The notes under the pieces: generated by a model | Seen by the model: the letters and a program-made list of their open reading frames with translations, nothing else | Database searches by the model: none | Told to the model about the DNA's origin: nothing | Translations under genes and position numbers: made by a program | Part shown: in pieces, positions 1-9,380 of the stretch | How the letters are laid out: each line of letters starts with the position of its first letter | How positions within the stretch are numbered: position 1 is the first letter of the stretch | From: Bacteroidales bacterium UBA1680 | GTDB lineage: Bacteria > Bacteroidota > Bacteroidia > Bacteroidales > UBA932 | Direction: 5' to 3' | Length of the DNA: 53,664 bases | Assembly (NCBI GenBank): GCA_002320605.1 | Contig: DCKG01000011.1 | Location: 1 to 53,664, forward strand

Positions 1-1
1 G

Positions 2-319
2 AAAGGAGATCGTATCTTCTTTCTAATTGATGATGACGGGAAGCGATTTGTTACAATGATAGATTGTGGGAAATATACTCCTGAAATCAAAAAGCATGTC
101 GAAGAGGGACTTGGGAAACACATTCAGCAGAGCCTCCGGAAGGACATGTTCCGACAGCACTTTGCGAAATTCCACTACGTTGATCCTGTACGACCAACGC
201 TTTACATTCTAAACGATAAACCACGTAATCATTTACCGACCAACCCCGTCATCCAGAACTTGTTACATCTATTACCTAACCATCCCGTCATCCTATGTGT
301 GAGTGCATTGGTTTGTTGA
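2..319 (+). CDS. Partial unrecognised ORF entering from the window edge
   Basis: An open frame comes in from the left edge and stops at 319, with the first in-frame ATG at 56. Up to about base 230 the product looks like ordinary protein, with a helix-like charged stretch (KKHVEEGLGKHIQQSL). I do not recognise the family. The last 25 or so codons cross two GTCATCC words (248-254 and 287-293) and run into the opposite-strand integrase remnant, so that tail is probably not native. The upstream part lies outside the window. It may be the end of a mobile-element gene, given the neighbouring integrase, but that is inference. Confidence 0.35.
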   Translation, partial: KGDRIFFLIDDDGKRFVTMIDCGKYTPEIKKHVEEGLGKHIQQSLRKDMFRQHFAKFHYVDPVRPTLYILNDKPRNHLPTNPVIQNLLHLLPNHPVILCVSALVC

Positions 320-1286
320 TTCCACAGATATCCCCTATGACTTTCAAGCCATTATTGTAGTTCTGGCAGTGTACCATTGGAAGTTCATATTCATACTTTT
401 TAGCTATCTTAAGAGCATCTTCAAACAGAATCGCACAGAACTTCACTCCTGTTTTTGCTCTCTCCTTCTCCACGTAGACATATCCATATTCATTCTTCTT
501 GTAATCTTCTGGTCTCAGATTCTGCATATCGACAAAAGATAGTGCTGTATAACATTGGAACACAAACAAGTCCCTATACATCTCCAGTCTTGCTGTCGGC
601 ATCGTGGCTTTCTTTATTCTTGAAACTTCTTCTTGAGTCAAGAACTGCACATCTTTCTGTTTTCTAGAGATTGAAAAACCGAAAAATGGATTCTCGCTTA
701 TCATCTTATTCCTCTGTGCGTACAAGAACATGCTTTTAAGTTTCTGTAGCATTCCCGCAACTGTGGTACTATCGTATATTGAAAGCAAGTAAGTGTTGAA
801 ATCCTCTATGTCTTTGAGCCATAGTGATACTAAGTGTGTATCACTATGGATGTTACTATGTGAATACAATAGATTCCTGACTATTTCATATTTCCTATAA
901 TTAGGCATTGTAGAAAGCCTGGCTTTAACCTTCTTCATTTGCATTCTCAGGAATGACTCATACAGGTAACCCATAGTATAGCTGTTTGCTGAGAAACCAA
1001 AGTAGATAAATTCTTTCAATGATTCCTTCGTAAACGGCATGTTTGCTCTTAAGAGTTTTGTCTGAAACTCTTCTATCTTTGCTGTAACTGCCGATGTGTA
1101 ATCTTTCGTTGGATTCTGCTTCCTACTCCTGATGTCCTTCTGGAAATCTGATGGCCTTGTTTTTCTAGGTAATGATAGCTGCCATCTTTCTCCGCAAATG
1201 CACACAGATATCTCCACTGGTGCAAGACCCTTGCTGTTCTGTCTGCTTTTCCTACAATAGTAGGAGATTGACATTGTTGTGTCCAT
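288..1286 (-). pseudogene. Tyrosine-recombinase integrase, C-terminally truncated
   Basis: The 332-residue product has the Bacteroidota integrase plan: an arm-binding start (SISYYCRKSRQNSKGLAPVEI), a SAM-like core-binding region around residues 100-200, and the start of the catalytic domain (FLTQEEVSRIKKA, QCYTALSFVDMQNL, KTGVKFCAIL). It ends at MHSHIG followed by a stop. In intact relatives this is where the H-x-x-R box begins, so the second catalytic arginine, the histidines and the tyrosine nucleophile are all missing, about 70 residues. The break coincides with a GTCATCC repeat word. A tRNA-Gly gene lies 195 bases upstream, a common attachment site for such elements, but I see no duplicated tRNA end. 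It should be inactive as a recombinase. Confidence 0.85.
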
Positions 1287-1445
1287 TTCTAATAACGCAT
1301 TAAATATTAAACAATTACACGTTATTTTGTGACGGCGTTCCGATATCCAAAGTCCGTCACAGACTCAGGCAAGTTTGATTTGTTCCGAGACAATTCATGT
1401 GAAGAACCACATGCTTTTGAAGCCTCTAGAATGAGGCTGAGAGAA

Positions 1446-1479
1446 CAAAAAAAGAGGATGATCGTTAAATCATCCTCTC
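1446..1479 (-). terminator. Rho-independent terminator after tRNA-Gly
   Basis: On the minus strand an 8-base stem (GAGGATGA/TCATCCTC) with a short loop is followed by seven T residues. It starts 2 bases after the CCA end of tRNA-Gly, so it most likely ends that transcript. Confidence 0.8.
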
Positions 1480-1480
1480 G

Positions 1481-1556
<76 letters not shown>

Positions 1557-1603
1557 ATTGTTTCTACGGAGTAGGAGCGAGGCTCCATATCTTCATGGGA
1601 TTG

Positions 1604-1634
1604 CAAAGTTAGGGATATTTTCTGGCTTTGCAAA
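1604..1634 (-). promoter_or_regulatory. Bacteroides-type promoter of tRNA-Gly
   Basis: On the minus strand TTTG (1631-1634) is followed after 19 bases by TAACTTTG (1604-1611). This matches the Bacteroides -33 TTTG / -7 TAnnTTTG consensus. The -7 box sits about 48 bases before the tRNA. Confidence 0.8.
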
Positions 1635-1649
1635 TTTTTTCGAAGAAAA

Positions 1650-2684
1650 TTACACTTCGGTGGCGGTGCTGAATTCGGAGAGGAAGCGGAAGTCGTTCTC
1701 GAAGTAGTGGCGGAGGTCATTGACCTGCCATTTCAGCATGGCGATGCGCTCGAGTCCCATTCCGAAAGCGAAGCCGGAATATTTCTTAGAGTCTATTCCC
1801 GATGCCTCCAGCACGTTAGGATCCACCATGCCGCATCCCAGAATCTCCAGCCAGCCAGTTCCTTTGCAGATGTTGCAGCCTTTGCCATGGCAGATATTGC
1901 AGCTTACGTCAACTTCCGAGGACGGTTCGGTGAACGGGAAATATGATGGACGCATCCTGATGGCGGTATCCGGCCCGAACATCTCGCGAGCGAACAGTAG
2001 GATGGCCTGCTTAAGGTCGGCGAAAGTGACATGCTCATCGATATAAAGCCCTTCGCACTGATGGAATATGCAGTGGGCGCGGGCGGAGATGGCTTCGTTG
2101 CGGAAAACTCGGCCAGGGCAGATGACGCGGATCGGAAGCTTCATGTTCTCCATCGTGCGAACCTGCACGGATGACGTGTGGGTTCGGAGCAGAATCGGAT
2201 TCGGATGACCAGCGGATACGAAGAAGGTGTCCTGCATATCTCTGGCAGGATGGTTGGGTGGGAAGTTAAGGGCTTCGAACACATGATAGTCGTCTTCGAT
2301 TTCAGGCCCTTCGGCAACGTCATAGCCGAATTTTCTGAATATGTCGACGATTTCCTGGCGCACGATGGACACTGGGTGACGTGAACCGAGGGCGTATGGC
2401 GTTCCTGGCATCGATAGGTCATCTGTTTTGCCTGCCGGGCTTGCATCCGAGACTGTTTGCGTACGCAGTTCCTCTATCTTTGCGGTCGCAGCCTGCTTCA
2501 ATTCATTCAGCTTACGGCCAAACTCTTTCTTCATTTCCGGAGCATAGCCTCTGAATTCTTCGAAAAGCTTGGTGATTTCGCCTTTTTTCCCGAGGAGATT
2601 CACTCTGGCTTCCTCAACATCTTTCGCCGTCTTGCATTTCAGGTCGTTGACCTGAGCCAGCAATTTTTCTATTTCTTCTTTCAT
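1650..2684 (-). CDS. pheS: Phenylalanine--tRNA ligase alpha subunit
   Basis: PheS pairs with PheT to charge tRNA-Phe in the cytoplasm. The 344-residue length is normal for the alpha subunit. An N-terminal coiled-coil arm (about residues 1-85) is followed by the class II synthetase core: MPGTPYALGSRHPVSIVRQEI, the motif 2 region FRNEAISARAHCIFHQCEGLYID, and motif 3 GFAFGMGLERIAML near the end. SCNICHGKGCNICKGTGWLEILGCGMV is the cysteine-containing segment seen in many bacterial PheS proteins. The gene starts 5 bases after the upstream secreted-protein gene, so the two are probably co-transcribed. pheT is not adjacent here. Confidence 0.96.
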   Translation of the reverse strand: MKEEIEKLLAQVNDLKCKTAKDVEEARVNLLGKKGEITKLFEEFRGYAPEMKKEFGRKLNELKQAATAKIEELRTQTVSDASPAGKTDDLSMPGTPYALGSRHPVSIVRQEIVDIFRKFGYDVAEGPEIEDDYHVFEALNFPPNHPARDMQDTFFVSAGHPNPILLRTHTSSVQVRTMENMKLPIRVICPGRVFRNEAISARAHCIFHQCEGLYIDEHVTFADLKQAILLFAREMFGPDTAIRMRPSYFPFTEPSSEVDVSCNICHGKGCNICKGTGWLEILGCGMVDPNVLEASGIDSKKYSGFAFGMGLERIAMLKWQVNDLRHYFENDFRFLSEFSTATEV

Positions 2685-2689
2685 ATTCT

Positions 2690-3127
2690 TTAATTTTCTT
2701 CTTTCTTCGCTGCCCTTTTGTCACGAGCTTTCTTCTCCCTGGCGGCGCCGGACTTCAAATATTTCTTCCACTGTTCGTCGTTGAAGATCTTTTGGAACGA
2801 ACTGTAAATCTGCTCGGCCCACTTGTCTGTGGTCTGCGCATAAATGTCAGAATTCGTAACCTTCGAATCTTGCAAACTCTTGAGCTCCATATGCATGGCC
2901 TTATAGTCATTATTCAGGATTGAATCGACGTAATAGACCTGCCAGTCCTCCAGCTTGAGCGCGCTTTCTAGCTTATTTATCTGATTGTCAATATATTCCT
3001 GTAATTTCTTAGTCTCGTCCTCAGGCTTTGAGGCATCCTGCTCCTGGGCGGAGAGCATCGGCCCGAAACAGGCGAGGGCAGTAAACATTAAGCAACCAAG
3101 TTTTTTCATAATATGAATATTCTTCAT
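2690..3127 (-). CDS. Small secreted protein of unknown function
   Basis: The start is set at 3127 because a consensus promoter has its -7 box at 3149-3156, which would place an earlier ATG-like start (3151) before transcription begins; GAAGG lies just upstream of this ATG. The product is about 145 residues. A signal peptide (MKKLGCLMFTALACFG, ending near LSAQ) precedes an acidic, lysine-rich helical region and a basic tail (AAREKKARDKRAAKKEEN). The central FQKIFNDEQWKKYLKSG recalls small periplasmic helical proteins of Bacteroidota. I cannot assign a function. It forms an operon with pheS and is transcribed divergently from the C69 peptidase gene. Confidence 0.75.
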   Translation of the reverse strand: MKNIHIMKKLGCLMFTALACFGPMLSAQEQDASKPEDETKKLQEYIDNQINKLESALKLEDWQVYYVDSILNNDYKAMHMELKSLQDSKVTNSDIYAQTTDKWAEQIYSSFQKIFNDEQWKKYLKSGAAREKKARDKRAAKKEEN

Positions 3128-3148
3128 AAATTTACCTTCACGAAGAAA

Positions 3149-3179
3149 CAAATTTATACAATATTAAAATAAACTCAAA
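3149..3179 (-). promoter_or_regulatory. Promoter of the secreted protein-pheS operon
   Basis: On the minus strand TTTG (3176-3179) and TAAATTTG (3149-3156) are separated by 19 bases, the consensus Bacteroides spacing. It fires away from the C69 peptidase gene that starts at 3182 and overlaps that gene's ribosome-binding region. Confidence 0.75.
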
Positions 3180-3181
3180 AA

Positions 3182-4945
3182 ATGAACAAAAGAGCCACCA
3201 TCCTTTGCGGAGCGCTCATGGCCTCCGCAATGGCATTGACACAGCAAAGCAACGCATGCACTAACATAATCGTTACCCGAGGTGCCTCAAAAGACAATTC
3301 CGCGATGGTCTCCTACGCAGCCGACTCACACTGGCTGTATGGCGAGCTGTATTTCCACCCTGCGATGGACTGGAAAGCTGGCACCATGCTGAACATCGTA
3401 GAATGGGACACTTCGAAACCGCTGGGTCAGATCGCGCAGGTGCCTCACACTTACAAGACAGTGGGCAACATGAACGAGCATCAGCTGATAATCGGGGAGA
3501 CCACTTGGGGAGGAAGGCTGGAACTTATGGATTCCACTGCAATAATGGATTATGGCTCACTGATTTACGTAGCGCTGCAAAGGGCGAGGACGGCTCGCGA
3601 GGCAATACAGGTGATAGTAGACCTTGCCAATGAATATGGCTATGCGTCGGAGGGCGAGAGCTTTTCCATCGCCGATAAAAACGAAGCCTGGGTGATGGAC
3701 TTGATAGGCAAGGGAGTTGAAATGAAAGACGGGAAAAACGTCAATAAAGGCTTGGTGTGGGTTGCCAGGAGGATTCCGGACGGGTACATCTGCGCACATG
3801 CGAACCAGGCGAGAATCCAGACTTTCCCGCTCAACGACCCGGAGAACTGCCTGTATGCGCCGGATGTAATTGAATTCGCACGCAGTAAAGGCTACTTCAG
3901 CGGCAAAGACGAGGGCTTCGACTTCAGCGCCGCCTACAATCCGATTGATTTCGGGGGCGTGAGGGCATGCGACGCAAGGGCTTGGATCGCTTTTAGGATT
4001 CTGTGCGACGGCAAATTCACCTACGAAAAAGATGGGAAGATGATAACCGAAGACGCAGACGACTACCTCGATTATGTAATGGGCAAGAACCTTAAGCACA
4101 GGATGCCACTCTTCGTGAAGCCAGCTCGCAAACTGGGCGTGAAAGATGTAGCAGATGCCATGAGAGACCATTTCGAGGGCACTCCTTTGGACATGACGCA
4201 AGACATCGGCGCTGGTGGGAACGCCCTCCCTTATCGCTGGAGACCGATGGGCTTCAAGGTCGGAGACTGGGACTACATCAACGAGCGCGCCATCGCTACC
4301 CAGCAGACAGGTTTCTGGTTCGTAGGCCAGGCCCGTCATGACCTGCCGGACATCGTTGGGGGAGTGATTTGGTTCGGCACCGATGACGCTGCCACATCTT
4401 ACCTCAGCCCGATTTACACGAATACCGACAAGGTACCTGAGTGCTTCAGAGAGGGCAATGGCAGCTTGCTGAAATATTCCCCTACAGCATCATTCTGGAT
4501 GAACAACAGGGTTACGAACACCTGCTACAGGGCTTATAACATGATAGCTCCGACGGTGCGAGCCGAGGTAGATAAATTCGAAAATGAGCAAATGGGCGGA
4601 AAACTGTCGGAGAATGACCAGAAAGTCTTGAATGAATATAATAAATTGGTTTCCAAAGCTGGCGGCAAGGAGATCAAAGACAAGGCCCTGAACCCTATCA
4701 GGAAGATGCTCACGGAATATTCAGTGAACACTGCGCAGAACCAATTCGACCACTGGGTGGCATTGGAACAGCTCATCACGGTTAAATTCATCGACGGCAA
4801 CGTGAAGGCTCAGAACGAGGATGGAACCTTCAAGCATTCGAAATATGACGAAGGCATTCCTGACGGCCTCACCCAGCCTGGATACACTGAAAAGTGGAAG
4901 GAAGCTGTCGTGAAAGACCACGGCGACATCATCAGAGTCCGGTGA
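3182..4945 (+). CDS. C69-family dipeptidase, secreted
   Basis: Peptidase family C69 enzymes are N-terminal nucleophile hydrolases that release dipeptides. After a signal peptide (about residues 1-25) the mature chain would begin at Cys26 in ACTNIIVTRGAS, the conserved family start where cysteine is the nucleophile. Further family blocks are AADSHWLYGELYFHP, GETTWGGR, and GGVIWFGTDDAATSYLSPIY. The 587-residue length fits the larger Bacteroidota members of the family. The gene stands alone between a divergent promoter and a strong terminator. It probably acts in the periplasm on short peptides, which fits the peptide-processing operon immediately downstream, but a functional link is inference. 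Confidence 0.92.
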   Translation: MNKRATILCGALMASAMALTQQSNACTNIIVTRGASKDNSAMVSYAADSHWLYGELYFHPAMDWKAGTMLNIVEWDTSKPLGQIAQVPHTYKTVGNMNEHQLIIGETTWGGRLELMDSTAIMDYGSLIYVALQRARTAREAIQVIVDLANEYGYASEGESFSIADKNEAWVMDLIGKGVEMKDGKNVNKGLVWVARRIPDGYICAHANQARIQTFPLNDPENCLYAPDVIEFARSKGYFSGKDEGFDFSAAYNPIDFGGVRACDARAWIAFRILCDGKFTYEKDGKMITEDADDYLDYVMGKNLKHRMPLFVKPARKLGVKDVADAMRDHFEGTPLDMTQDIGAGGNALPYRWRPMGFKVGDWDYINERAIATQQTGFWFVGQARHDLPDIVGGVIWFGTDDAATSYLSPIYTNTDKVPECFREGNGSLLKYSPTASFWMNNRVTNTCYRAYNMIAPTVRAEVDKFENEQMGGKLSENDQKVLNEYNKLVSKAGGKEIKDKALNPIRKMLTEYSVNTAQNQFDHWVALEQLITVKFIDGNVKAQNEDGTFKHSKYDEGIPDGLTQPGYTEKWKEAVVKDHGDIIRVR

Positions 4946-4969
4946 TAGTTACGATTCGTAATTCCTAAA

Positions 4970-5025
4970 AAACACCCCTAGGCACCATTATCATAAGGTA
5001 TCTAGGGGTGTTTATGATATTTTTT
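4970..5025. terminator. Terminator after the C69 peptidase
   Basis: A perfect 12-base inverted repeat (AAACACCCCTAG at 4970-4981 and CTAGGGGTGTTT at 5002-5013) is followed by a T run near 5019-5025. The A run on its left side means it could also stop minus-strand transcription. Confidence 0.8.
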
Positions 5026-5084
5026 AAGGAAGGATATTATGATTATTAAATGTTAATAGATATCTTAGCGAAAAATATTTGCCA

Positions 5085-8051
5085 ATGCGTAGGTTGATTG
5101 CCATAGCCGCAGGATTGTTAATCTGCCTTCTGAGCTTCGCCCAGAAATATTCCTTTTCCGGGACCATCCTGAATAGGAAGGACAAAAGTCCGGTGGACTT
5201 CGCCACCGTGCTTTTCGTAGAATGCGAACAGTGGGCTACGGCAGATGCGAACGGCAGATTTACAATCGGAAACATTCCTGCCGGGAAAAACACCCTGGAA
5301 ATCTCCTGCCTCGGCTACGTCACCCTCAGGATGCCAGTCACGATCACCAAGAACGTAGACGTTTTCACGGTCATGCTGGATGAAGATAACCTCACTCTGG
5401 CAAGCGCAGTGGTCACGGCGAAGGAAAACGAATCCAGCGCAACGACGCACCGAGTCATGGACAGGACGGCACTGGATCACGTGCAGCTGGTGTCAGCATC
5501 CGACATTTCCGGCCTGCTCCCGGGAGGAGTCACTCAGAATCCAAGCCTAACTTCGGCACAGAGGTTCAACCTCAGGGCGGGAGGAGTCACGGAAAGCGGG
5601 AATGCCTCGTTCGGAACCGCCGTGGAAGTGGACGGAGTCAGGCTTTCCAACAATGCCAGCCTGTCCGGGACAAGCGGAGTGGCCACTAACAACATAGCGA
5701 CCAGCAACATCGAATCGGTCGAGGTGATTTCCGGGGTGCCTTCCGTCGAGTATGGCGACGTCGGCGCCGGAATCGTCAAGCTGAACACTAGGAAAGGCGT
5801 CACTCCTTACATGGTGACGCTCACCACTAACCCGAACATCAAGCAGGCCTCTTTCAGCAAGGGCTTCGGGCTGGGAGACACGAAGAGAAAGGCCTCGAAA
5901 GGCGTGCTCAACGTGAATGCCGAATACACGAAATCCTACAAAGACCAGCGTTCCCCTTACACCTCCTATGACAGGAAACAGATTTCCGCGTCTTATTCGA
6001 ATACCTTCATGAGAGGCTTCTTCGAAGGGATTCCGCTAAGGTTCACGGCTGGAGTGTCGGGTAACCTGGGTGGAATGGATTCGAAGGCTGACCCCGACAA
6101 ACTCACAGGGACATATTCAAAGCAAAGGAATAATTCACTGCGCGGCAACATCGAGGCAAGCTGGCTGCTCAGCAAGCCTTGGATAACTAACCTGGAGTTC
6201 AAAGGCTCGCTGGTATATTCCGACAACCTCAGCAAGACGAAAGAGCAATATTCCAGTGCTGGCGGAACGGTCGCCTTGCACGGCAAGGAGGAGGGCTATT
6301 TCATGGCTCAGGACTATGGCTCCGACCCAGATGCCGCGGCTATACTGATTCCTCGCGGCTATTGGTACAACACCATGTGCCTGGATGACAAGCCTTTCAG
6401 TTACAAGCTGACCCTCAAAGGCAATCTCGCCAAGAAAATCGGACACGTGAGCAACCGGATCCTGCTTGGCGCCGAATGGAACGCCGACGGGAATTTCGGC
6501 AAAGGGGAATATTCCGAAGACATTTCCACGGCTCCGACGTACCGCACCTATGACTACAGCGAGCTGCCATTCATGAATAACTTGGCTGTCTTCCTTCAGG
6601 ACAATGTCATGATTCCGACCGGGAAGCAAGGCAGCGTGAATCTGATTGCAGGACTAAGGAGCGAGACCACCTTCATAAAAGGTTCTGAATATGGCACCAC
6701 AAGCAGCCTGTCGCCAAGGTTCAACGCTAAATACACTGTGCTTGAGGGCTTTCGTCGGAGAAACAAGACCCTCCGCAACCTTGCATTCAGGGCGAGCTGG
6801 GGGATGGCTGTGAAGCAGCCTTCCTTCGCAATCCTTTACCCTCAGCCGGACTATTCCAGCATAAGGGTGCTCAATCCGCCCACTGCGAGCGACGGTTCTG
6901 CTTACTATGGGTACTATATCAAGCCTTCGCAGATTGAATATAATGCCGGCCTGACATGGCAGAGGAACTATCAGAGCGAGGTCGGAGTGGATTTGGACAT
7001 CCTGGGAACCAAAATTTCCGTGGCAGGCTACTGGAACCGCACCGCAAAGTCCTTCAGGGTATCAAACGCATACGATTCGTTCGCTTACAATTACACAGAC
7101 CAGTCCATGCTGGAGTCTTGCGGAATACCGGTCGATAATAGAACCTACCTCATCGACAAGTCTACCGGAATAGTCACAGTCGTTGACAAGACGGGCGCCC
7201 TGCCTTCCGAGACAATCACGGGGATAACCCGCGAATCTCTGATAAAGCGCACTTATGCCGACAACGACGGCTCTCCGGTGAACCGTTACGGAATCGAATG
7301 GGTGATAGATTTTCCTCGCATCAATCCGGTGAACACAGACGTTCGGCTCGACGGGAATTTCTATTCCTATAAGTCGGTGGACAGGGATTTGCTGGCATAT
7401 TCTCCGACTTCGCAGCAGCAGGTGGATGGCACGCCGTATAAATATGTCGGCTGGTACACAGGCGGAAACAAGTCTGCGAACGGCAGCGAGATAAAGACCG
7501 TGAATGCCAACGTGACATTCACCACCCATATTCCTAAAGCCAGAATGATCCTTTCTCTCAAAGTCGAGGGCTCTCTGATGAAATATTCAAGGAACCTGAG
7601 CGAGGGCATCGATGGCGAGACCAGAACCGTGGCGATACCGGACAGGTCGTCGTTCCTTCCTTCCGGGGAAACGGATTTCATGGACAACAGTTCCTACACT
7701 GCCACTTACCCGTTGTATTATTCTACCTACTGGGATCCTACTCCTAGGCCATTCTACGAAGATTACGTGAAGGCCAAAACGAGCAATCCGCAGCTGTTCA
7801 ACGATCTTTCAGCCTTGGTGGTGAAAACCAGCTATGTATATTCGTTCAGGAAGAATTACATCTCTCCTTATTTTTCTGCGAATTTCAGCGTTACGAAAGA
7901 AATCGGCGAACTCGCCTCGATTTCTTTCTACGCTAACAACTTTTTCAGAAACATGGGACAGGTCTATTCCACAATGACGAAGCAGCATTCGTCCGTGTCG
8001 AACTACATTCCGGAGTTCTACTACGGACTGACTATCAGATTAAAATTTTAA
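5085..8051 (+). CDS. TonB-dependent outer-membrane receptor
   Basis: The ATG at 5085 is preferred over a TTG two codons earlier because it begins a clean signal peptide (MRRLIAIAAGLLICLLSFAQ). A carboxypeptidase-regulatory-like domain follows (about residues 22-105, FSGTILNRKDKSPVDFATV), then a plug domain with the block TSNIESVEVISGVPSVEYGD, then a long beta-barrel ending in YYGLTIRLKF with a terminal phenylalanine. It is about 988 residues. TonB-dependent receptors import substrates across the outer membrane. It lacks the SusC-style long N-terminal repeat and has no SusD partner. It heads a five-gene operon with two proteases, so a peptide or a peptide-bound ligand is the likely cargo; that is inference. 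Confidence 0.92.
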   Translation: MRRLIAIAAGLLICLLSFAQKYSFSGTILNRKDKSPVDFATVLFVECEQWATADANGRFTIGNIPAGKNTLEISCLGYVTLRMPVTITKNVDVFTVMLDEDNLTLASAVVTAKENESSATTHRVMDRTALDHVQLVSASDISGLLPGGVTQNPSLTSAQRFNLRAGGVTESGNASFGTAVEVDGVRLSNNASLSGTSGVATNNIATSNIESVEVISGVPSVEYGDVGAGIVKLNTRKGVTPYMVTLTTNPNIKQASFSKGFGLGDTKRKASKGVLNVNAEYTKSYKDQRSPYTSYDRKQISASYSNTFMRGFFEGIPLRFTAGVSGNLGGMDSKADPDKLTGTYSKQRNNSLRGNIEASWLLSKPWITNLEFKGSLVYSDNLSKTKEQYSSAGGTVALHGKEEGYFMAQDYGSDPDAAAILIPRGYWYNTMCLDDKPFSYKLTLKGNLAKKIGHVSNRILLGAEWNADGNFGKGEYSEDISTAPTYRTYDYSELPFMNNLAVFLQDNVMIPTGKQGSVNLIAGLRSETTFIKGSEYGTTSSLSPRFNAKYTVLEGFRRRNKTLRNLAFRASWGMAVKQPSFAILYPQPDYSSIRVLNPPTASDGSAYYGYYIKPSQIEYNAGLTWQRNYQSEVGVDLDILGTKISVAGYWNRTAKSFRVSNAYDSFAYNYTDQSMLESCGIPVDNRTYLIDKSTGIVTVVDKTGALPSETITGITRESLIKRTYADNDGSPVNRYGIEWVIDFPRINPVNTDVRLDGNFYSYKSVDRDLLAYSPTSQQQVDGTPYKYVGWYTGGNKSANGSEIKTVNANVTFTTHIPKARMILSLKVEGSLMKYSRNLSEGIDGETRTVAIPDRSSFLPSGETDFMDNSSYTATYPLYYSTYWDPTPRPFYEDYVKAKTSNPQLFNDLSALVVKTSYVYSFRKNYISPYFSANFSVTKEIGELASISFYANNFFRNMGQVYSTMTKQHSSVSNYIPEFYYGLTIRLKF

Positions 8052-8078
8052 AAAACGAGATATTAAATTCAGTAAAAC

Positions 8079-9380
8079 ATGAAAAAGTTTTTCTACTTCT
8101 TGATGGCGGCTGCAGCGATGACGCTGTACGCCTGCAACAAAGACAATGAGAAGTCCAAGGTCAACACCGTGACTATCAATGTGTTGATTGATAACGAGAA
8201 AGTCTCCGATGCAGTGGACGTGACACTGACGAGCAAATCCAGCTCTACCTCTTATGTGGCGACCACCACAGGTGGAGTTGCAACGTTCAGCGTTACTGCG
8301 GGAATCTACGAGGCGACCGCTACCCTGTACAAAGAGTCTGCGATATACAATGGCAACAATTCATCGGTGACGGTGACTGACGGGGGCGCCAATGCGTTCA
8401 ACCTGGACATGGTCAAGTCCACCACGAGTCAGGTCATAATCAAGGAGCTGTACTTCGGGGGCTGCATGGATAACGCTGGAGCCAAGCATTTCTCGAATGA
8501 TGCCTATGTAACGCTCTACAACAATTCCCCTGTCGAAGCAGACGCAAGCAATTATGCATTCGGGATTGTTTACCCTGCTAATTCGAATACCAACAGCAAC
8601 TACAGGAAGGATGGTGAACTGACTTACACAGACTACCTTCCATGCTGGAATGCTGTGTGGTGGTTCCAGTCCGGCACGCAAGTCAAGATTCCTGCATACT
8701 CTCAGATAGTGATAGCTATGAAGGGTGCAATCGACAACACGGCGACTTACTCTAACTCGGTGGACCTGAGCAATGCCGACTACGCAATGTACGACCCTGA
8801 GGTGTTCACTCTGGCGGCTGCCTATCCAGCACCTTCCAGCAAGATTCCTTCTTCGCATTATCTTAAAACATATCTTTACGGCTTGGGTACGGCTTGGCCT
8901 TTGTCGAACAATTCCCCTGCTTTCGTAGTGTTCTCTCCTGAAGGCACGACGGCGGAGGCCTTCGTGAAAACGGCATCGAACATAGAGATCGCGGGCAATG
9001 GTAAGGCGTTCGCCTGCGCCAAGGTTCCGGTAAGCTGGGTGATGGACGGAGTCGAGGTCTACAGTGCCACGGCTCTGGACAAGAGCAATAAGAGGCTTCT
9101 GGGCAGCGTGGATGCCGGATATGTGAAATTCACCAACAAGCTGGGCTACACGGTTTACAGAAATGTGGATAAAGATGCGACCGAGGCTCTGCAGGAGAAT
9201 TCTGGCAAGCTGGTTTACAATTATGCCGGCGGCACTGCCGACGTAGAGAACGGCTCCACGGATCCTTCAGGCATTGATGCAGAGGCATCGATTGCAAAAG
9301 GCGCGCACATCATATTCAAAGACACGAATAACTCCACGAACGACTTCCATCAGAGAAAAGTCGCTTCCATAAAGAAATGA
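8079..9380 (+). CDS. DUF4876-type outer-membrane lipoprotein
   Basis: The signal peptide ends in a lipobox with Cys19 (MTLYACN). An immunoglobulin-like or carboxypeptidase-regulatory-like region follows (about residues 30-110), then a domain that opens with IIKELYFGGCMDNAGAKHFSNDAYVTLYNNS, the pattern I associate with DUF4876 proteins, which resemble lamin-tail folds. It is 433 residues. It begins 27 bases after the TonB receptor and its stop overlaps the next start by 4 bases (ATGA). Surface lipoproteins in this position usually cap a TonB receptor and bind its ligand; here that role is inferred. The assignment to DUF4876 is from memory of motif shape. Confidence 0.75.
   Translation: MKKFFYFLMAAAAMTLYACNKDNEKSKVNTVTINVLIDNEKVSDAVDVTLTSKSSSTSYVATTTGGVATFSVTAGIYEATATLYKESAIYNGNNSSVTVTDGGANAFNLDMVKSTTSQVIIKELYFGGCMDNAGAKHFSNDAYVTLYNNSPVEADASNYAFGIVYPANSNTNSNYRKDGELTYTDYLPCWNAVWWFQSGTQVKIPAYSQIVIAMKGAIDNTATYSNSVDLSNADYAMYDPEVFTLAAAYPAPSSKIPSSHYLKTYLYGLGTAWPLSNNSPAFVVFSPEGTTAEAFVKTASNIEIAGNGKAFACAKVPVSWVMDGVEVYSATALDKSNKRLLGSVDAGYVKFTNKLGYTVYRNVDKDATEALQENSGKLVYNYAGGTADVENGSTDPSGIDAEASIAKGAHIIFKDTNNSTNDFHQRKVASIKK

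Noticed and set aside
3557..4339. A 260-codon minus-strand frame inside the C69 dipeptidase gene
   Set aside because: The plus strand encodes a complete family member here, and the minus-strand product shows no motifs.
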